DNA of 42,935 nt from Aquitalea magnusonii (GCF_003202035.1 NZ_QJKC01000025.1:1-42935); one strand, 5' to 3'; shown: positions 32,780-41,614, counted from the first letter of the stretch. The notes: generated from the letters alone by a model not told the origin. Program-made: numbers and translations.

Positions 32780-34219
32780 TTATTGCTTGCGATAAGCTGC
32801 AACTACGGATGCATTCATATTGACCACTGGCTGCCCATTGGCAACCGGAGCTACGCCATTTGACCCCCAAGTGTTAATGGCCACTCCCAGTCCGGATGCG
32901 CCGTTGCCGGTAAAGCGGCTATTGATGACACCACCAGCCATGCCAGTACATGCACCGGTGCAACTCACATTCAGGTTTGCACTGCTGCCGTAGGCAAAGG
33001 TCTGGCCTGCGGCAATAGTGAAACTTGTGGCGGGGGTACTGCTGGTGGCTGGGAAACTCATCACCATGGTGTTGGTATTGGTGAGGGTTTGTGCACTGAA
33101 ATTGGCAACCAGATTACTGGCGGCGAAGCTGGCACCAGTGCTGCTGCCGTAGGCATTGTTGCCGGCTACGGTCAGAGTTGGTTGCGTGCCGCCAGCGTAT
33201 ACATAGGTTGCAGTACCACTGGTGGGCATATTGCTCAATGCCGGGCCGAACAAGAAATGGTCGCCTGTTGCGGCATTGCTTTGCGTTGGTGCGTACACCC
33301 AGTAAATCCCGGTAGCGGGGTCATGGCCGGCACTGCCGTTTTCAGGATTCTGCAAGGCGTAGTTATAGGTGTCAGCGGCACTGTTGATCGTGACGGAGGA
33401 GGGAATCTCCAGTGCCTGATTGACCACGGCCAGCGGGTAGCTGATGGCATCGGCACTGCTGCCATGGATGATGTTGGTTGAAACATTGCTGTTGCCGTAG
33501 GCCCCTCCGGAAACATAGCCAGCGGCATGCACCACCACCACGCTGGGGGTATTGTCCGGTGTGGCATTGGCTGGTCCGGAGGTGACATCCGGCAACTGTT
33601 GCGTCAGGCCATTGATTCCGGTGATGATGCCATTACTGTCCTGAACGGCAGCAATATTGCTGTTGACGCTGTGGGGGTCAAAGCTGAGAGTCCAGCTGCC
33701 ATTGCTGGAGCCACCGTTGGTGTTACCACCATTACTGTTGTTACTAGAGCCATTTCCGCTATTGCTGCCACTGCTGTGAATGGGTGTTCCATACTGAATC
33801 TGGCCAGTGCTGTCATTGGCTGATACACGATCGCCACTGTTATTCAGCGGAGCCAGCTGCGGAAACGGAGCGTTGGCAACAGGAGTCAGCACGATAGCTG
33901 CGTTACTGATGCCAGTACCGGTACCGAGCTTGCCGTAAGCTAGCAAGGCTTGGTTATTGCTGGCATCCATGAAGAAGCCACCCTTAAACAGCACGTTCAG
34001 CAATTTGGTCAGTTTGGTGGAGATATTGCCATGACTGTCGATCTCACTGGCAGGAACTGACAAGTACAGTTTTTCGCCAGCCTGCAACGGGCTGATGCTT
34101 TGTCCAGCTGGAATGACGACGTCGTGGTTAGTGTCGATCTGTGGCAGGGAAGCACTCAATGCCCAAGGGCTGATCAGTGTCAGTGCCAGAGCGATGACAG
34201 TACGAGAATGGTAATTCAT
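32780..34219 (-). CDS. Secreted beta-rich protein, candidate Slam (type XI) cargo
   Basis: A 479-residue exported protein. The signal peptide MNYHSRTVIALALTLISPWALSA has no lipobox, so the product should be soluble after the Sec step. A Ser/Gly/Asn-rich linker lies near residues 149-175. The C-terminal ~130 residues (from NLVANFSAQTLTNTNTMVM to the end) alternate as beta strands with a C-x3-C loop (VSCTGACTG) and the NSRFTGNGASGLGVAINTW ending. This resembles the eight-stranded barrel of TbpB/hemophilin-type cargo of Slam proteins. The gene lies 38 bases after a Slam-like gene, the usual pairing. The AAAGGAA site is strong. Whether it binds haem, metal or a host protein is unknown. Confidence 0.65.
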   Translation of the reverse strand: MNYHSRTVIALALTLISPWALSASLPQIDTNHDVVIPAGQSISPLQAGEKLYLSVPASEIDSHGNISTKLTKLLNVLFKGGFFMDASNNQALLAYGKLGTGTGISNAAIVLTPVANAPFPQLAPLNNSGDRVSANDSTGQIQYGTPIHSSGSNSGNGSSNNSNGGNTNGGSSNGSWTLSFDPHSVNSNIAAVQDSNGIITGINGLTQQLPDVTSGPANATPDNTPSVVVVHAAGYVSGGAYGNSNVSTNIIHGSSADAISYPLAVVNQALEIPSSVTINSAADTYNYALQNPENGSAGHDPATGIYWVYAPTQSNAATGDHFLFGPALSNMPTSGTATYVYAGGTQPTLTVAGNNAYGSSTGASFAASNLVANFSAQTLTNTNTMVMSFPATSSTPATSFTIAAGQTFAYGSSANLNVSCTGACTGMAGGVINSRFTGNGASGLGVAINTWGSNGVAPVANGQPVVNMNASVVAAYRKQ

Positions 34220-34257
34220 GGTTTTCCTTTCGATAGCAGTTTGCTGACGGCGTGGCG

Positions 34258-35628
34258 TCAGAAGGCATAGCGCAGCTTCGCCGCGAGGGTGTGGCGGCTG
34301 TAGTCAAATAGACCGATATTTGAAAGCTGGCGGGAATAGCCATATTCCAGCCGGCCGGACCAGTGGGTATCGAGCTGATAGGCCGCCGACGTACTCAGGG
34401 AGATGAGCTGGTCTTGCCGGCTGTTCAGGCCATCTGCAAAAGCCGCTTGATAATGGCTGTCCAGATAGCCCAGCCCCAGCGTCAGTTGCAGGCGGGTAGT
34501 CGGTTTCAGACTGAACTGGCTGTTGATTCCATAAAGATTGCGCGACAGGTCGGCGCGGCCAAGCCGGTTCTTCTCTTCACCACCAATCAGCGAAAGCGAC
34601 AGTTGTGGTTCCAGCGCTCCGGCAAAGTTGTGCTGCCAAGAAAAGCCCAGTGTGCTCAGATTGCTATTGAGCCAGTCAGCACCCGACGCCATGTTGCTGC
34701 TGCAAGCAAGGTCGGCACAAACCTGCACATTGTTGTAGGACAGGCGCCCATACTGTGCAGCCAGCGCAAACCGGTTGGCTGCATCGCGTTGGTACTGTCC
34801 TTCCAGAGTGAAGGAGGGAGTGGACAGATAATTGGCATTGTCCAGATTGACCCGGTTGTAGTCGATTCCGCCACGCAAGGCATAGCGCCCGTGTAGCCAA
34901 GTCACGCCACTGTTGATGCCATAGCTCTCAGTATCGAACTGGCGGTTCTGGGCGGTTTCATTCCAGCGTGCATTGGTATTGATGCCGGCATAGCCAATCA
35001 GCTTACCGGGCAGGAGCGGATAGGTTCCGTTCAGGTTGCCACCCAGCGTGGCAAAGTTGTCAGCTACTTTCTGGTTGGAGGCACCTTGGGCCACCACGAA
35101 GCCACTGGGCAGTCCCGCCACGCCGCCGACATTCACCCCGGTGTTTACATTGCTGTCACGCCCAAGGCCCAGCTCGGCAAAGCCGCTGAGAGTCGGCTTG
35201 TATAAGACTTTCTGGCTTTGCAGGGCATTGAGAAAGCCTGCCAGCAGGATCTTTTCTTGCGGACTGGCATTGCCATCCAGCTCGGTGTAGCCGGCTTCAG
35301 CCGCTACCAGTTCACCACTCAGCATCCTGGCGCGTGCCAAGTGAAACTGGGCGGTACGGTGCTTGGGGTGGGTATCTGCATAGGTGCGCAGCACGGTCAG
35401 GGCCTCCTGCACGTGTCCACTATCCAGTGCTGCGATGCCATAAAACAAAGCTGCATCCGTGTTGTTCAGCCATTCCGGGTGTTGCTGACCCACGGCGTAG
35501 GCTTCGGCATGTTTGCCGGCGTCCAGCAGTTGTTTGATCTGGCTGCCATCATTGTTTGCCGCCATGGCCAATCCGGAGCAGAGGGTGGCCACAGCCAGCG
35601 CCACTAATTGAAACTTCAGCTTTGTCAT
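34258..35628 (-). CDS. Slam-like outer-membrane protein (TPR plus DUF560-type barrel)
   Basis: Predicted outer-membrane translocator of 456 aa. Signal peptide (MTKLKFQLVALAVATLCSGLAMA), then a periplasmic TPR-like part (about residues 25-150, e.g. AALFYGIAALDSGHVQEALTVLRTYA). A beta-barrel follows, starting near SGFAELGLGRDSNVNTGVNVGG and ending in an aromatic C-terminus (AAKLRYAF), as BamA-inserted proteins do. This is the layout and nearly the size of Slam, which exports surface proteins in Neisseria. ATG 35628 is preferred because GGGAAAA precedes it; ATG 35640 is four codons earlier. First gene of an operon with its presumed cargo, behind a distinctive promoter element at 35693-35724. Confidence 0.75.
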   Translation of the reverse strand: MTKLKFQLVALAVATLCSGLAMAANNDGSQIKQLLDAGKHAEAYAVGQQHPEWLNNTDAALFYGIAALDSGHVQEALTVLRTYADTHPKHRTAQFHLARARMLSGELVAAEAGYTELDGNASPQEKILLAGFLNALQSQKVLYKPTLSGFAELGLGRDSNVNTGVNVGGVAGLPSGFVVAQGASNQKVADNFATLGGNLNGTYPLLPGKLIGYAGINTNARWNETAQNRQFDTESYGINSGVTWLHGRYALRGGIDYNRVNLDNANYLSTPSFTLEGQYQRDAANRFALAAQYGRLSYNNVQVCADLACSSNMASGADWLNSNLSTLGFSWQHNFAGALEPQLSLSLIGGEEKNRLGRADLSRNLYGINSQFSLKPTTRLQLTLGLGYLDSHYQAAFADGLNSRQDQLISLSTSAAYQLDTHWSGRLEYGYSRQLSNIGLFDYSRHTLAAKLRYAF

Positions 35629-35692
35629 GCGTTTTCCCATTCTTGTGAGTTTGCTTAGCCTGCCGGGCAGATGCGCTTTTCTTCGGCAGTTA

Positions 35693-35724
35693 GCCCTTCT
35701 TCGCAAGGACGCATGAATCGGTTC
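35693..35724 (-). promoter_or_regulatory. ECF-type promoter-like element facing the Slam-like operon
   Basis: Read on the minus strand: GAACC, 15 bases, GCGAAGAAGGG, then CTA, with an AT-rich stretch upstream (aaattttttGAACC). It is an inverted copy of the element at 35848-35878 with identical spacing. GAAC at -35 is typical of ECF sigma promoters. Confidence 0.55.
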
Positions 35725-35847
35725 AAAAAATTTTCAATTTATTTTCAGTCGGTGCTTTTCATCGTGTTTTCCCCGGAAGCGGGGGCGCAAGAAAGCATGT
35801 CCTGCGGTGGGGGAAGAGGCCTGCAGTCGGAACGGGAAAAATAATTT

Positions 35848-35878
35848 GAACCTTCTGCGACCTGCCGGCGAAGAAGGG
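35848..35878 (+). promoter_or_regulatory. ECF-type promoter-like element facing the YbjN-like gene
   Basis: GAACC (35848-35852), 15 bases including TGCG, then GCGAAGAAGGG (35868-35878), preceded by AT-rich aaaataattt. It matches the divergent element in both blocks and in spacing, about 75 bases before the next start codon. Confidence 0.55.
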
Positions 35879-35953
35879 ATATCCGGGCGACTTGCTGCAT
35901 GCAAAAGCAAAGCAAGATCCGGATTTTCATTCCCTCAAAGAAAAGGAATTCAC

Positions 35954-36490
35954 ATGTCGGTTAACTTCACTGAGCACACTGCAGCGACTTATATCAGCGC
36001 CATCCGCGCCACCTTGCAGGAAGAGTTGCAAGCGTTGGGATGCAGCATTATCCAGGCTTGTGATGAAGATGGGGACTTGTTGTTCTGGGATGAACGTGAG
36101 GATAGGCACTATCTGGTGCAGTTCGATGAGGACAAGGACCCGCAGTTTATGCGCTTTTCCTTCTGGTTCTGGGGGATTGATGATGCGGTGGAGCGCGAGC
36201 AGGCCGTACGCTGCTGCGAAGCGGTAACCGGTGTCGGCAAGATGGTGAAACTGTTCATCCTGGCGCATGAGCGGGAAAAGGTATGCATCAGCATCGAACT
36301 GCTGCTGCCTGTAGTGCAGGATGCCAACGGACAACTGGACATGGAGGCCACAAATCCTCTGGTGCGGGCCTGCCTGTCGCGTGGATTGTTGATTCGTTAT
36401 TTGAACCAGCTGCGTACGGCAGCCAATGAGTTTGGCCGCCGCATGCGTGAGATGCGCTCCGAATCAAGCCCATCCCGCTGGCTGAATTGA
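35954..36490 (+). CDS. YbjN-like protein (T3SS-chaperone-like fold)
   Basis: A cytoplasmic protein of 178 aa resembling the YbjN family (PF10722, a fold like type III secretion chaperones): LQEELQALGCSIIQACDEDGDLLFWDEREDRHYLVQFDED, followed by a hydrophobic strand MRFSFWFWGI. YbjN proteins affect stress and motility in E. coli, but their biochemical role is unclear. A chaperone-type fold next to secretion and protease genes could mean a chaperone for a local partner (inference). ATG 35954 has an AAAGGA site. It diverges from the Slam-like gene and meets the caspase gene end to end with five bases between stops. Confidence 0.6.
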   Translation: MSVNFTEHTAATYISAIRATLQEELQALGCSIIQACDEDGDLLFWDEREDRHYLVQFDEDKDPQFMRFSFWFWGIDDAVEREQAVRCCEAVTGVGKMVKLFILAHEREKVCISIELLLPVVQDANGQLDMEATNPLVRACLSRGLLIRYLNQLRTAANEFGRRMREMRSESSPSRWLN

Positions 36491-36495
36491 TTAAC

Positions 36496-37803
36496 TTAGT
36501 GTGGTGACGCCGACTGATAGCCTTGAATTGCCGGCCCCAGAGACTGCAGACCTTGCTGCAGTGCCTTCGGATCAATACGTCCACTCAGGCCCTGCAAGCT
36601 GATCAGGTCTAGCTGCGCGCGGGAATAACCACTTGCTGCTGCGCTGTTCAACAGATTGCCGGCTTTGTGCAGATCCCGCCGTACGCCCCCCCGACCGTCA
36701 TAAAGCAATTCGGCGAGCAGGGTTTCGGCAATGGGGAAGTGGCGGTTGGCGGCTTGTTGCAGATAGCGGGCAGCCAGTTGGCGGTTTGTTCGCACATAAG
36801 GATGAATGTCGCTATAGGCCATGCCCAGCGTCGTCAGGGCGATGATGTCGCCACTACGGGCACGCTCCTGCAGCAGTGGCAGGGTATTGATATCCAACAT
36901 GTCGCTGCTAATGCGGATTTCCTGTTCGCGCTGGCTTAGCTGTGTTTGCCAAAAACCGGGAATGGGAGGTTCAGCCTGACCACGGGTTTGTCCATGTGCC
37001 AGTCCTGTTGCAGGTGCCTGGCTAACGAGTGGTGCAACAGATTCAGCCTGCAAACGGACATCACCCACCAGTCCACTGGCAATCCAGGGAATCTGCGTGC
37101 CACCGGTCATGGCATCGACATCGCGCTGGGTCTGTTCGGCAATACCTTTCAGGCCAAGTGAAGGTTGTGCCAGGTTACGGACAAAGGCGGTGGCAAACGG
37201 GCTGTGAGTGCTACCAGGAAGCGTGTCGAGAGCGCGTGCCCCTGGCATGGTGGAAAAAATCTGCAGTATGCCCTTGGCTGCTGTGGACTTGACCAGCCCT
37301 TGTCCAGGTGCGCCTCGAGTCATGGTATTGCGGCAGGCATCAATCACCAGCACGCTTACCTTGCTGCTTGGGCCGCGCATTTCTGACTCGACAAAGCGCA
37401 GGGACAGGCCATCCTGCCGAAGCAGGGCGCTATTTAGCCGGGCCAGCGACTGATCCACCGGGATTAGGTAGTTGATGTTCTCGACAGCAGTGCCATGCCC
37501 GGCATAGTAGAGCAGACTGATATCGGCTTGCCGGGCCAGTACGCCGAAAGAGCGGATGTCCTGGCGCAATTGTGCCAGTGTCCGGTTCATGCTGGTTTGC
37601 ACAGTAAAGCCACGCTGGCGCAAAGCAGATGCCACCATGTCGGCATCTGCAGTTGGGGTCTGCAGCCGGTCAGTACCACTGTAGTTTGCATTGCCCACCA
37701 CCAGTGCAATCTTGCGTACGGTAGTGGCTGGGCTGGCAAAGCTACTCAGCGAATGCAGTGCTACAGCACTTGCCAGCAGAAAGGTGCAGTAAGGATTTTT
37801 CAT
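36496..37803 (-). CDS. Exported caspase-like protease (peptidase C14) with Sel1-type repeats
   Basis: A 435-residue protein. The N-terminal hydrophobic stretch (FLLASAVALHSLSSFASPA) is a signal peptide, so it acts in the periplasm or outside. The caspase p20 fold spans about residues 30-250, opening with KIALVVGNANY. The catalytic pair is intact: His103 in YYAGHGTA and Cys157 in VLVIDACRNT. The C-terminal part (about 310-420) holds helical Sel1-like repeats (ALTTLGMAYSDI, RYLQQAANRHFPIAETLLAELLYDGRGG, AAASGYSRAQLDLI), likely for protein binding. Such caspase-like proteins usually cleave after Arg/Lys. It is divergent from the sigma factor across an AT-rich 137-base region. The substrate is unknown; local secreted or membrane proteins are candidates. 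Confidence 0.88.
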   Translation of the reverse strand: MKNPYCTFLLASAVALHSLSSFASPATTVRKIALVVGNANYSGTDRLQTPTADADMVASALRQRGFTVQTSMNRTLAQLRQDIRSFGVLARQADISLLYYAGHGTAVENINYLIPVDQSLARLNSALLRQDGLSLRFVESEMRGPSSKVSVLVIDACRNTMTRGAPGQGLVKSTAAKGILQIFSTMPGARALDTLPGSTHSPFATAFVRNLAQPSLGLKGIAEQTQRDVDAMTGGTQIPWIASGLVGDVRLQAESVAPLVSQAPATGLAHGQTRGQAEPPIPGFWQTQLSQREQEIRISSDMLDINTLPLLQERARSGDIIALTTLGMAYSDIHPYVRTNRQLAARYLQQAANRHFPIAETLLAELLYDGRGGVRRDLHKAGNLLNSAAASGYSRAQLDLISLQGLSGRIDPKALQQGLQSLGPAIQGYQSASPH

Positions 37804-37940
37804 TGATCAGCAGCTGTAGTGTATATGGCAGAAAACATCAAAATGAAATATTTAACTTAATTATCATATTGAATCGGTAACTGGATTTTGTTTCAATACC
37901 TCATCATTAAATACTTAGCCTGCTCATTTCGGTTATCAAC

Positions 37941-38570
37941 ATGTCTCTGACGGCTTTCCTGCAGACTTTGTCAGCAGCCTCTACCGAGGTACAACAAAAG
38001 TTTCATGCTGAATGCAGCAGGCTCTGCATTCAAGTGCTGACACGCGCCTACCCGTTTGTCCGGGCGGAAGATGCTGCAGACGCAGTCGCTGAAAGCCTGC
38101 TGGCACTGGCAGAGGGTAAGGTAAAGGGTTTTGTCTGCGATGCGCCCCCCACATCGGCGGATTATCGGGCGGAACTAATCAGCTTTATCGCTCGCCGCAT
38201 TGCGCCGCGCAAGCTGATTGGCATCTGGCGCAAGAATCGTGTGCATCCAGACCTGATTGCCAATTTTGAAAACCAGGATATCGAGATTGCTTTGTCAGCT
38301 TTGCCACTGTTGGCACAACCCCTTGATCCCATCGTCCCTGCAGAGCAAACCCAGCTACGACACCAACTGTATGAGTGCATTTCCAGGCTGAACCAGAAGC
38401 TGGGAGGTGTGATCCGACTGGTACTGCAAGACCTTAGTTACGACCAGATTGCCGATGCAATGAGCCTCGCCAGCACTGGAACCGTCAAGAGCCGGGTATG
38501 GACGGCAATGCAACGACTCAAGCATTGCATGGGGATGAGCCAGGGCAAGGAAGAGGTGTGTGATGTCTGA
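37941..38570 (+). CDS. ECF-type RNA polymerase sigma factor
   Basis: A 209-residue sigma-70 family factor. Region 2 is seen around RAYPFVRAEDAADAVAESLLALAEG and AELISFIARRIAPRKLIGIWRKN. Region 4, the -35-binding HTH, is CISRLNQKLGGVIRLVLQDLSYDQIADAMSLASTGTVKSRVWTAMQRLK. There is no region 1.1 or 3, as in ECF factors. Its stop overlaps the start of the next gene, a one-TM protein with the layout of an anti-sigma factor. It probably directs transcription of the surrounding cluster; the twin GAACC elements at 35.7-35.9 kb are the candidate targets. The ribosome site before ATG 37941 is weak. Confidence 0.85.
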   Translation: MSLTAFLQTLSAASTEVQQKFHAECSRLCIQVLTRAYPFVRAEDAADAVAESLLALAEGKVKGFVCDAPPTSADYRAELISFIARRIAPRKLIGIWRKNRVHPDLIANFENQDIEIALSALPLLAQPLDPIVPAEQTQLRHQLYECISRLNQKLGGVIRLVLQDLSYDQIADAMSLASTGTVKSRVWTAMQRLKHCMGMSQGKEEVCDV

Positions 38571-39180
38571 ACAGCCACAGGATGAGCAAAACCCGCTGCC
38601 GTCACATGCAGACCTGCTGCTTGAAGCCTTGAGCAGGCCACTGGAACCGCAAGAGCAGCAGCAAGTGCAGGCGGAGCTGGCAACAGATCCTGAGGCCGCC
38701 GCGGATGCCCGTGTGCTGGAAATTTTGAACGCACACCGCACGCTTAGCCATTGGGAGCGGCGTCAGTCGGATGCCTTTGCTCAATTTGCCCGCGCTCTGC
38801 CAAGTCAGCAGCGTCATGCTTGGCTGGTGCGTTTGCAGACACACATGACACGTCATGCGCTTGCCTATCTATCTGTTCTATTGCTACAGACAACCTCTAT
38901 CGCCTGGCTGATGAGCCGTGATGAGCAAGGATTGGCAGCCTATCGGGGAGTCGTGGTGAATAGTTGTCCTGCACTCAAGGTGAGATTTGCCAATGGCGTA
39001 AGTGAAGAGCAGATCCGGCGTGTGCTGCTGCAGGTGGATGGTCACATCGTGGATGGCCCGGATGGGCAAGGTGTGTATGCGATCAGCCTCCCCGCAGAGA
39101 AGACAGCGGCAGCGCAAGCAGCCTTGTCACCCATTGCCGAGCATATCGACGATTCCAAGACCGAGTGTCCTGCGCAATAA
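38563..39180 (+). CDS. Membrane anti-sigma factor candidate
   Basis: A 205-residue protein with a cytoplasmic N-terminus (about 1-100, helical, acidic), one TM helix (ALAYLSVLLLQTTSIAWLM, about 107-125) and a periplasmic C-terminal domain (about 130-195: LKVRFANGVSEEQIRRVLLQVDGHIVDGP). ATG 38563 overlaps the sigma gene by 8 bases and has a GGAAGAGG site; this coupling is typical of sigma/anti-sigma pairs. No zinc-binding HxxxCxxC motif is seen, so it would be a non-ZAS type. The periplasmic part resembles a peptidase-inhibitor/propeptide-like fold, which would fit sensing of, or cleavage by, the exported caspase-like protease (inference). Confidence 0.7.
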   Translation: MSEQPQDEQNPLPSHADLLLEALSRPLEPQEQQQVQAELATDPEAAADARVLEILNAHRTLSHWERRQSDAFAQFARALPSQQRHAWLVRLQTHMTRHALAYLSVLLLQTTSIAWLMSRDEQGLAAYRGVVVNSCPALKVRFANGVSEEQIRRVLLQVDGHIVDGPDGQGVYAISLPAEKTAAAQAALSPIAEHIDDSKTECPAQ

Positions 39181-39262
39181 ACAATAGGCTGTTCTGGTAT
39201 ACAGGACTTACACCCAACTGCTCTTGATCTTTCGATGGTTTGGGATTGATCAAGCAAAAATA

Positions 39263-41614
39263 ATGAAGAAAAACAAGATGGAACAACAATTTGCTGGCTC
39301 ATCTGAACCGGGCCAAAACCAAGATCTAAAATTGGCCCAGGACCCGCTAGTCCAACGCATGTTCCACCAGACGCAGGAGCTAGTGGCTAGCTGCACTCGC
39401 TTTCTGCCGAGCGATGTTGAGCTCCAAACCTCTCGCATCAATCAGCAATCAATCTTGATTAATGCACACTACAGACTGACACCTAAGGTTCAGACCAAAC
39501 ATATAACAGGTCATTTCAGCCCGACCGAGCAGGATCAGCAGCATGCCGCGCCGGAAAAGGCCGCGGCTTCTGAGTTGCCATCTTTGCTGCAAGGCGCTTC
39601 ACAAGCAGCGCAAGATATTCTGAATAAGCCCCAAGCACGTTATACCGCTGTCAATGGCAACACTAGTCTGGTCAGAGGTACACGGTTCTGGTCTTTGGGA
39701 ACTTGCGATAACTGTAATGGAAATCGCACCATTCGCTGTATCCATTGTGATGGAGGCACAACTGCTTGTTCTTCCTGCCATGGCAGTGCAGAGGAAAGCT
39801 GCCCACAGTGCTTTGGTGCGTGCACCATCTCCTGCATGCAATGCGGAGGGTTGGGCACCATTACCTCAACCGAACAGGTTTCCGTAACGCACACTGTTTA
39901 TATCGACGGCCAAAGTCATAACGAATACAGAACCGAATATCATAACGTTCAGCGTCAATGCCCATCATGTAGTTTTGGTCGTACTGATTGTCCCACATGT
40001 AACCGCCACGGAAGAGTCCAATGCCGGACCTGTCATGGGGCTCGACGTCTTGAATGCCAATTCTGCAATGGCAAAGGTGCACATGCCTGCCCGCGCTGTG
40101 ATGGTAGTGGTCAGTATGGAATACTGGCAGCAGGAAATATCGCAGTAGAGTGTCACAGCAACGCTGAACTTCCTCCGGATGCAGACCCGTTGATGCCACT
40201 TATTCAACAAATACATCCACTGGAAATGCTGCCCCAGACACTTGACAAGCAAGCCCTTCAAGAACTGAAGGGATCTTCGCAAGGCAGTTGTTTCCAACTG
40301 CATGCGCGTTTTACCGGCCAATTAGAAATTATACGTATTGGTATTCGATGCGCAGAGCAAGACTTTTCCCTTTCTGCTTTTGGTAAGCAGATTGAATGGG
40401 TAGAGCAAGATAATCTGGTTGAGCGATTGCTTACCGGAGATCTAACCCTTCTGGAAAAAGCACTGCTGGATGTAGATCGGGACACATTTTTTAAACCAAA
40501 CCGGCTCCCTGTGCAGCAGGCACTAAGAAATGCTTTACAAGCTAGTCTTCATGAGCAACTTGCGCTGGATGGAGCCGGGAATAATAGCGGAAATCAAATC
40601 GTATCATCCGAATTCGCACAGCGTATTCATGCCCGTTCACAAACTGCAGTGCACTGGCTGGCGAAGGCTAATGCTAGAGTCCTTTGGCCTTGGTTGGTTG
40701 GGGCAGCGGTGGTACTGGAAGCAGCAGCTGCAATCATGGGTGGTATGGCCGCTACTTGGTTAGTCTGCTTTCTGCTGGTTAGCTCTGGTTTACTGATCTA
40801 TAGGTTCCAGACCCTCCGAATTTTCAAATCAACCTATCCATCAACCGAAGCCGCAAAAAAGTCATGGAGCCTGCTCTGGCAGCAAAAAAAATTGCTTGGC
40901 CCAATCTGCTTTCTTGTAGCACCTGCAGTTGTTTTGGCTATCGCCGCAACGATATGGCTACCAGCCCACATAAATCCAGAACAAGCTATTCAGACAACAA
41001 CAAAATCGTCAGGTAATGGGATTACGCAATCGGTACAGGCATGGCAACAAGGTGAAGTCATCAAGGCCAGAGCATTGGCCAAGGATTTTGCACAACGAGG
41101 GGATTCATCCGTATTTGGATTTTATGCTTGGTTGATAGCTGCTGATGTCGGTGTACAAGCTGGTGATGCGGTAGTGAACGATCCTGATGCTGCACAAACT
41201 TGGATTGATAGGGCATTTGAAGTGAATAAAAATGACTTGTGGGCTAAAACTGCACAAGCCACCTTGCTACTCGAAGGCCGTGAAGTGCCACGTGATATCT
41301 CAAAAGGGACTGAATTATTAGAAAGTGCCGCAGAAGGAGGGTTGGTCCCTGCTATGTATATGGCAGGTCAGTATGCCCTCAAGGGAAAGCATGTGAGTCA
41401 GAGCAATATTATCCAGGCACGGAAGTGGTTCGAGAGGGCCGCGGCTCAACATGATTCGGATTCATTGTATGCGTTAGGGAATCTTGATTGGTATGGTCTT
41501 GGAATTTCAAGACCAAACCACAAGAAGGCTCTTCAGGAATGGAAGGAGAGTGCTGCATTAGGTAATAAAGAGGCTGAAAAAACAGTAAAGGCGGGTCGGC
41601 CCATAAAATCTTAG
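39263..41614 (+). CDS. Large membrane protein with ten CxxC zinc motifs and Sel1 repeats
   Basis: About 783 aa (ATG 39278 is an alternative start; the frame is open from 39224). A cysteine-rich block at about residues 148-285 has ten CxxC motifs, many as C-x2-C-x-G-x-G like the DnaJ zinc domain, in two groups of five separated by a TEQVSVTHTVYIDGQ strand. There is no J domain. About three TM helices follow (two at about 471-515, one at 542-565), then a C-terminal region with Sel1/TPR-type repeats (ELLESAAEGGLVPAMYMAGQYALKG, KWFERAAAQHDSDSLYALGNLDWYG). DnaJ-type zinc fingers bind unfolded protein. The protein follows the sigma/anti-sigma pair by 82 bases and is likely part of the same unit. 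I know no named family with this architecture. Confidence 0.85.
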   Translation: MKKNKMEQQFAGSSEPGQNQDLKLAQDPLVQRMFHQTQELVASCTRFLPSDVELQTSRINQQSILINAHYRLTPKVQTKHITGHFSPTEQDQQHAAPEKAAASELPSLLQGASQAAQDILNKPQARYTAVNGNTSLVRGTRFWSLGTCDNCNGNRTIRCIHCDGGTTACSSCHGSAEESCPQCFGACTISCMQCGGLGTITSTEQVSVTHTVYIDGQSHNEYRTEYHNVQRQCPSCSFGRTDCPTCNRHGRVQCRTCHGARRLECQFCNGKGAHACPRCDGSGQYGILAAGNIAVECHSNAELPPDADPLMPLIQQIHPLEMLPQTLDKQALQELKGSSQGSCFQLHARFTGQLEIIRIGIRCAEQDFSLSAFGKQIEWVEQDNLVERLLTGDLTLLEKALLDVDRDTFFKPNRLPVQQALRNALQASLHEQLALDGAGNNSGNQIVSSEFAQRIHARSQTAVHWLAKANARVLWPWLVGAAVVLEAAAAIMGGMAATWLVCFLLVSSGLLIYRFQTLRIFKSTYPSTEAAKKSWSLLWQQKKLLGPICFLVAPAVVLAIAATIWLPAHINPEQAIQTTTKSSGNGITQSVQAWQQGEVIKARALAKDFAQRGDSSVFGFYAWLIAADVGVQAGDAVVNDPDAAQTWIDRAFEVNKNDLWAKTAQATLLLEGREVPRDISKGTELLESAAEGGLVPAMYMAGQYALKGKHVSQSNIIQARKWFERAAAQHDSDSLYALGNLDWYGLGISRPNHKKALQEWKESAALGNKEAEKTVKAGRPIKS

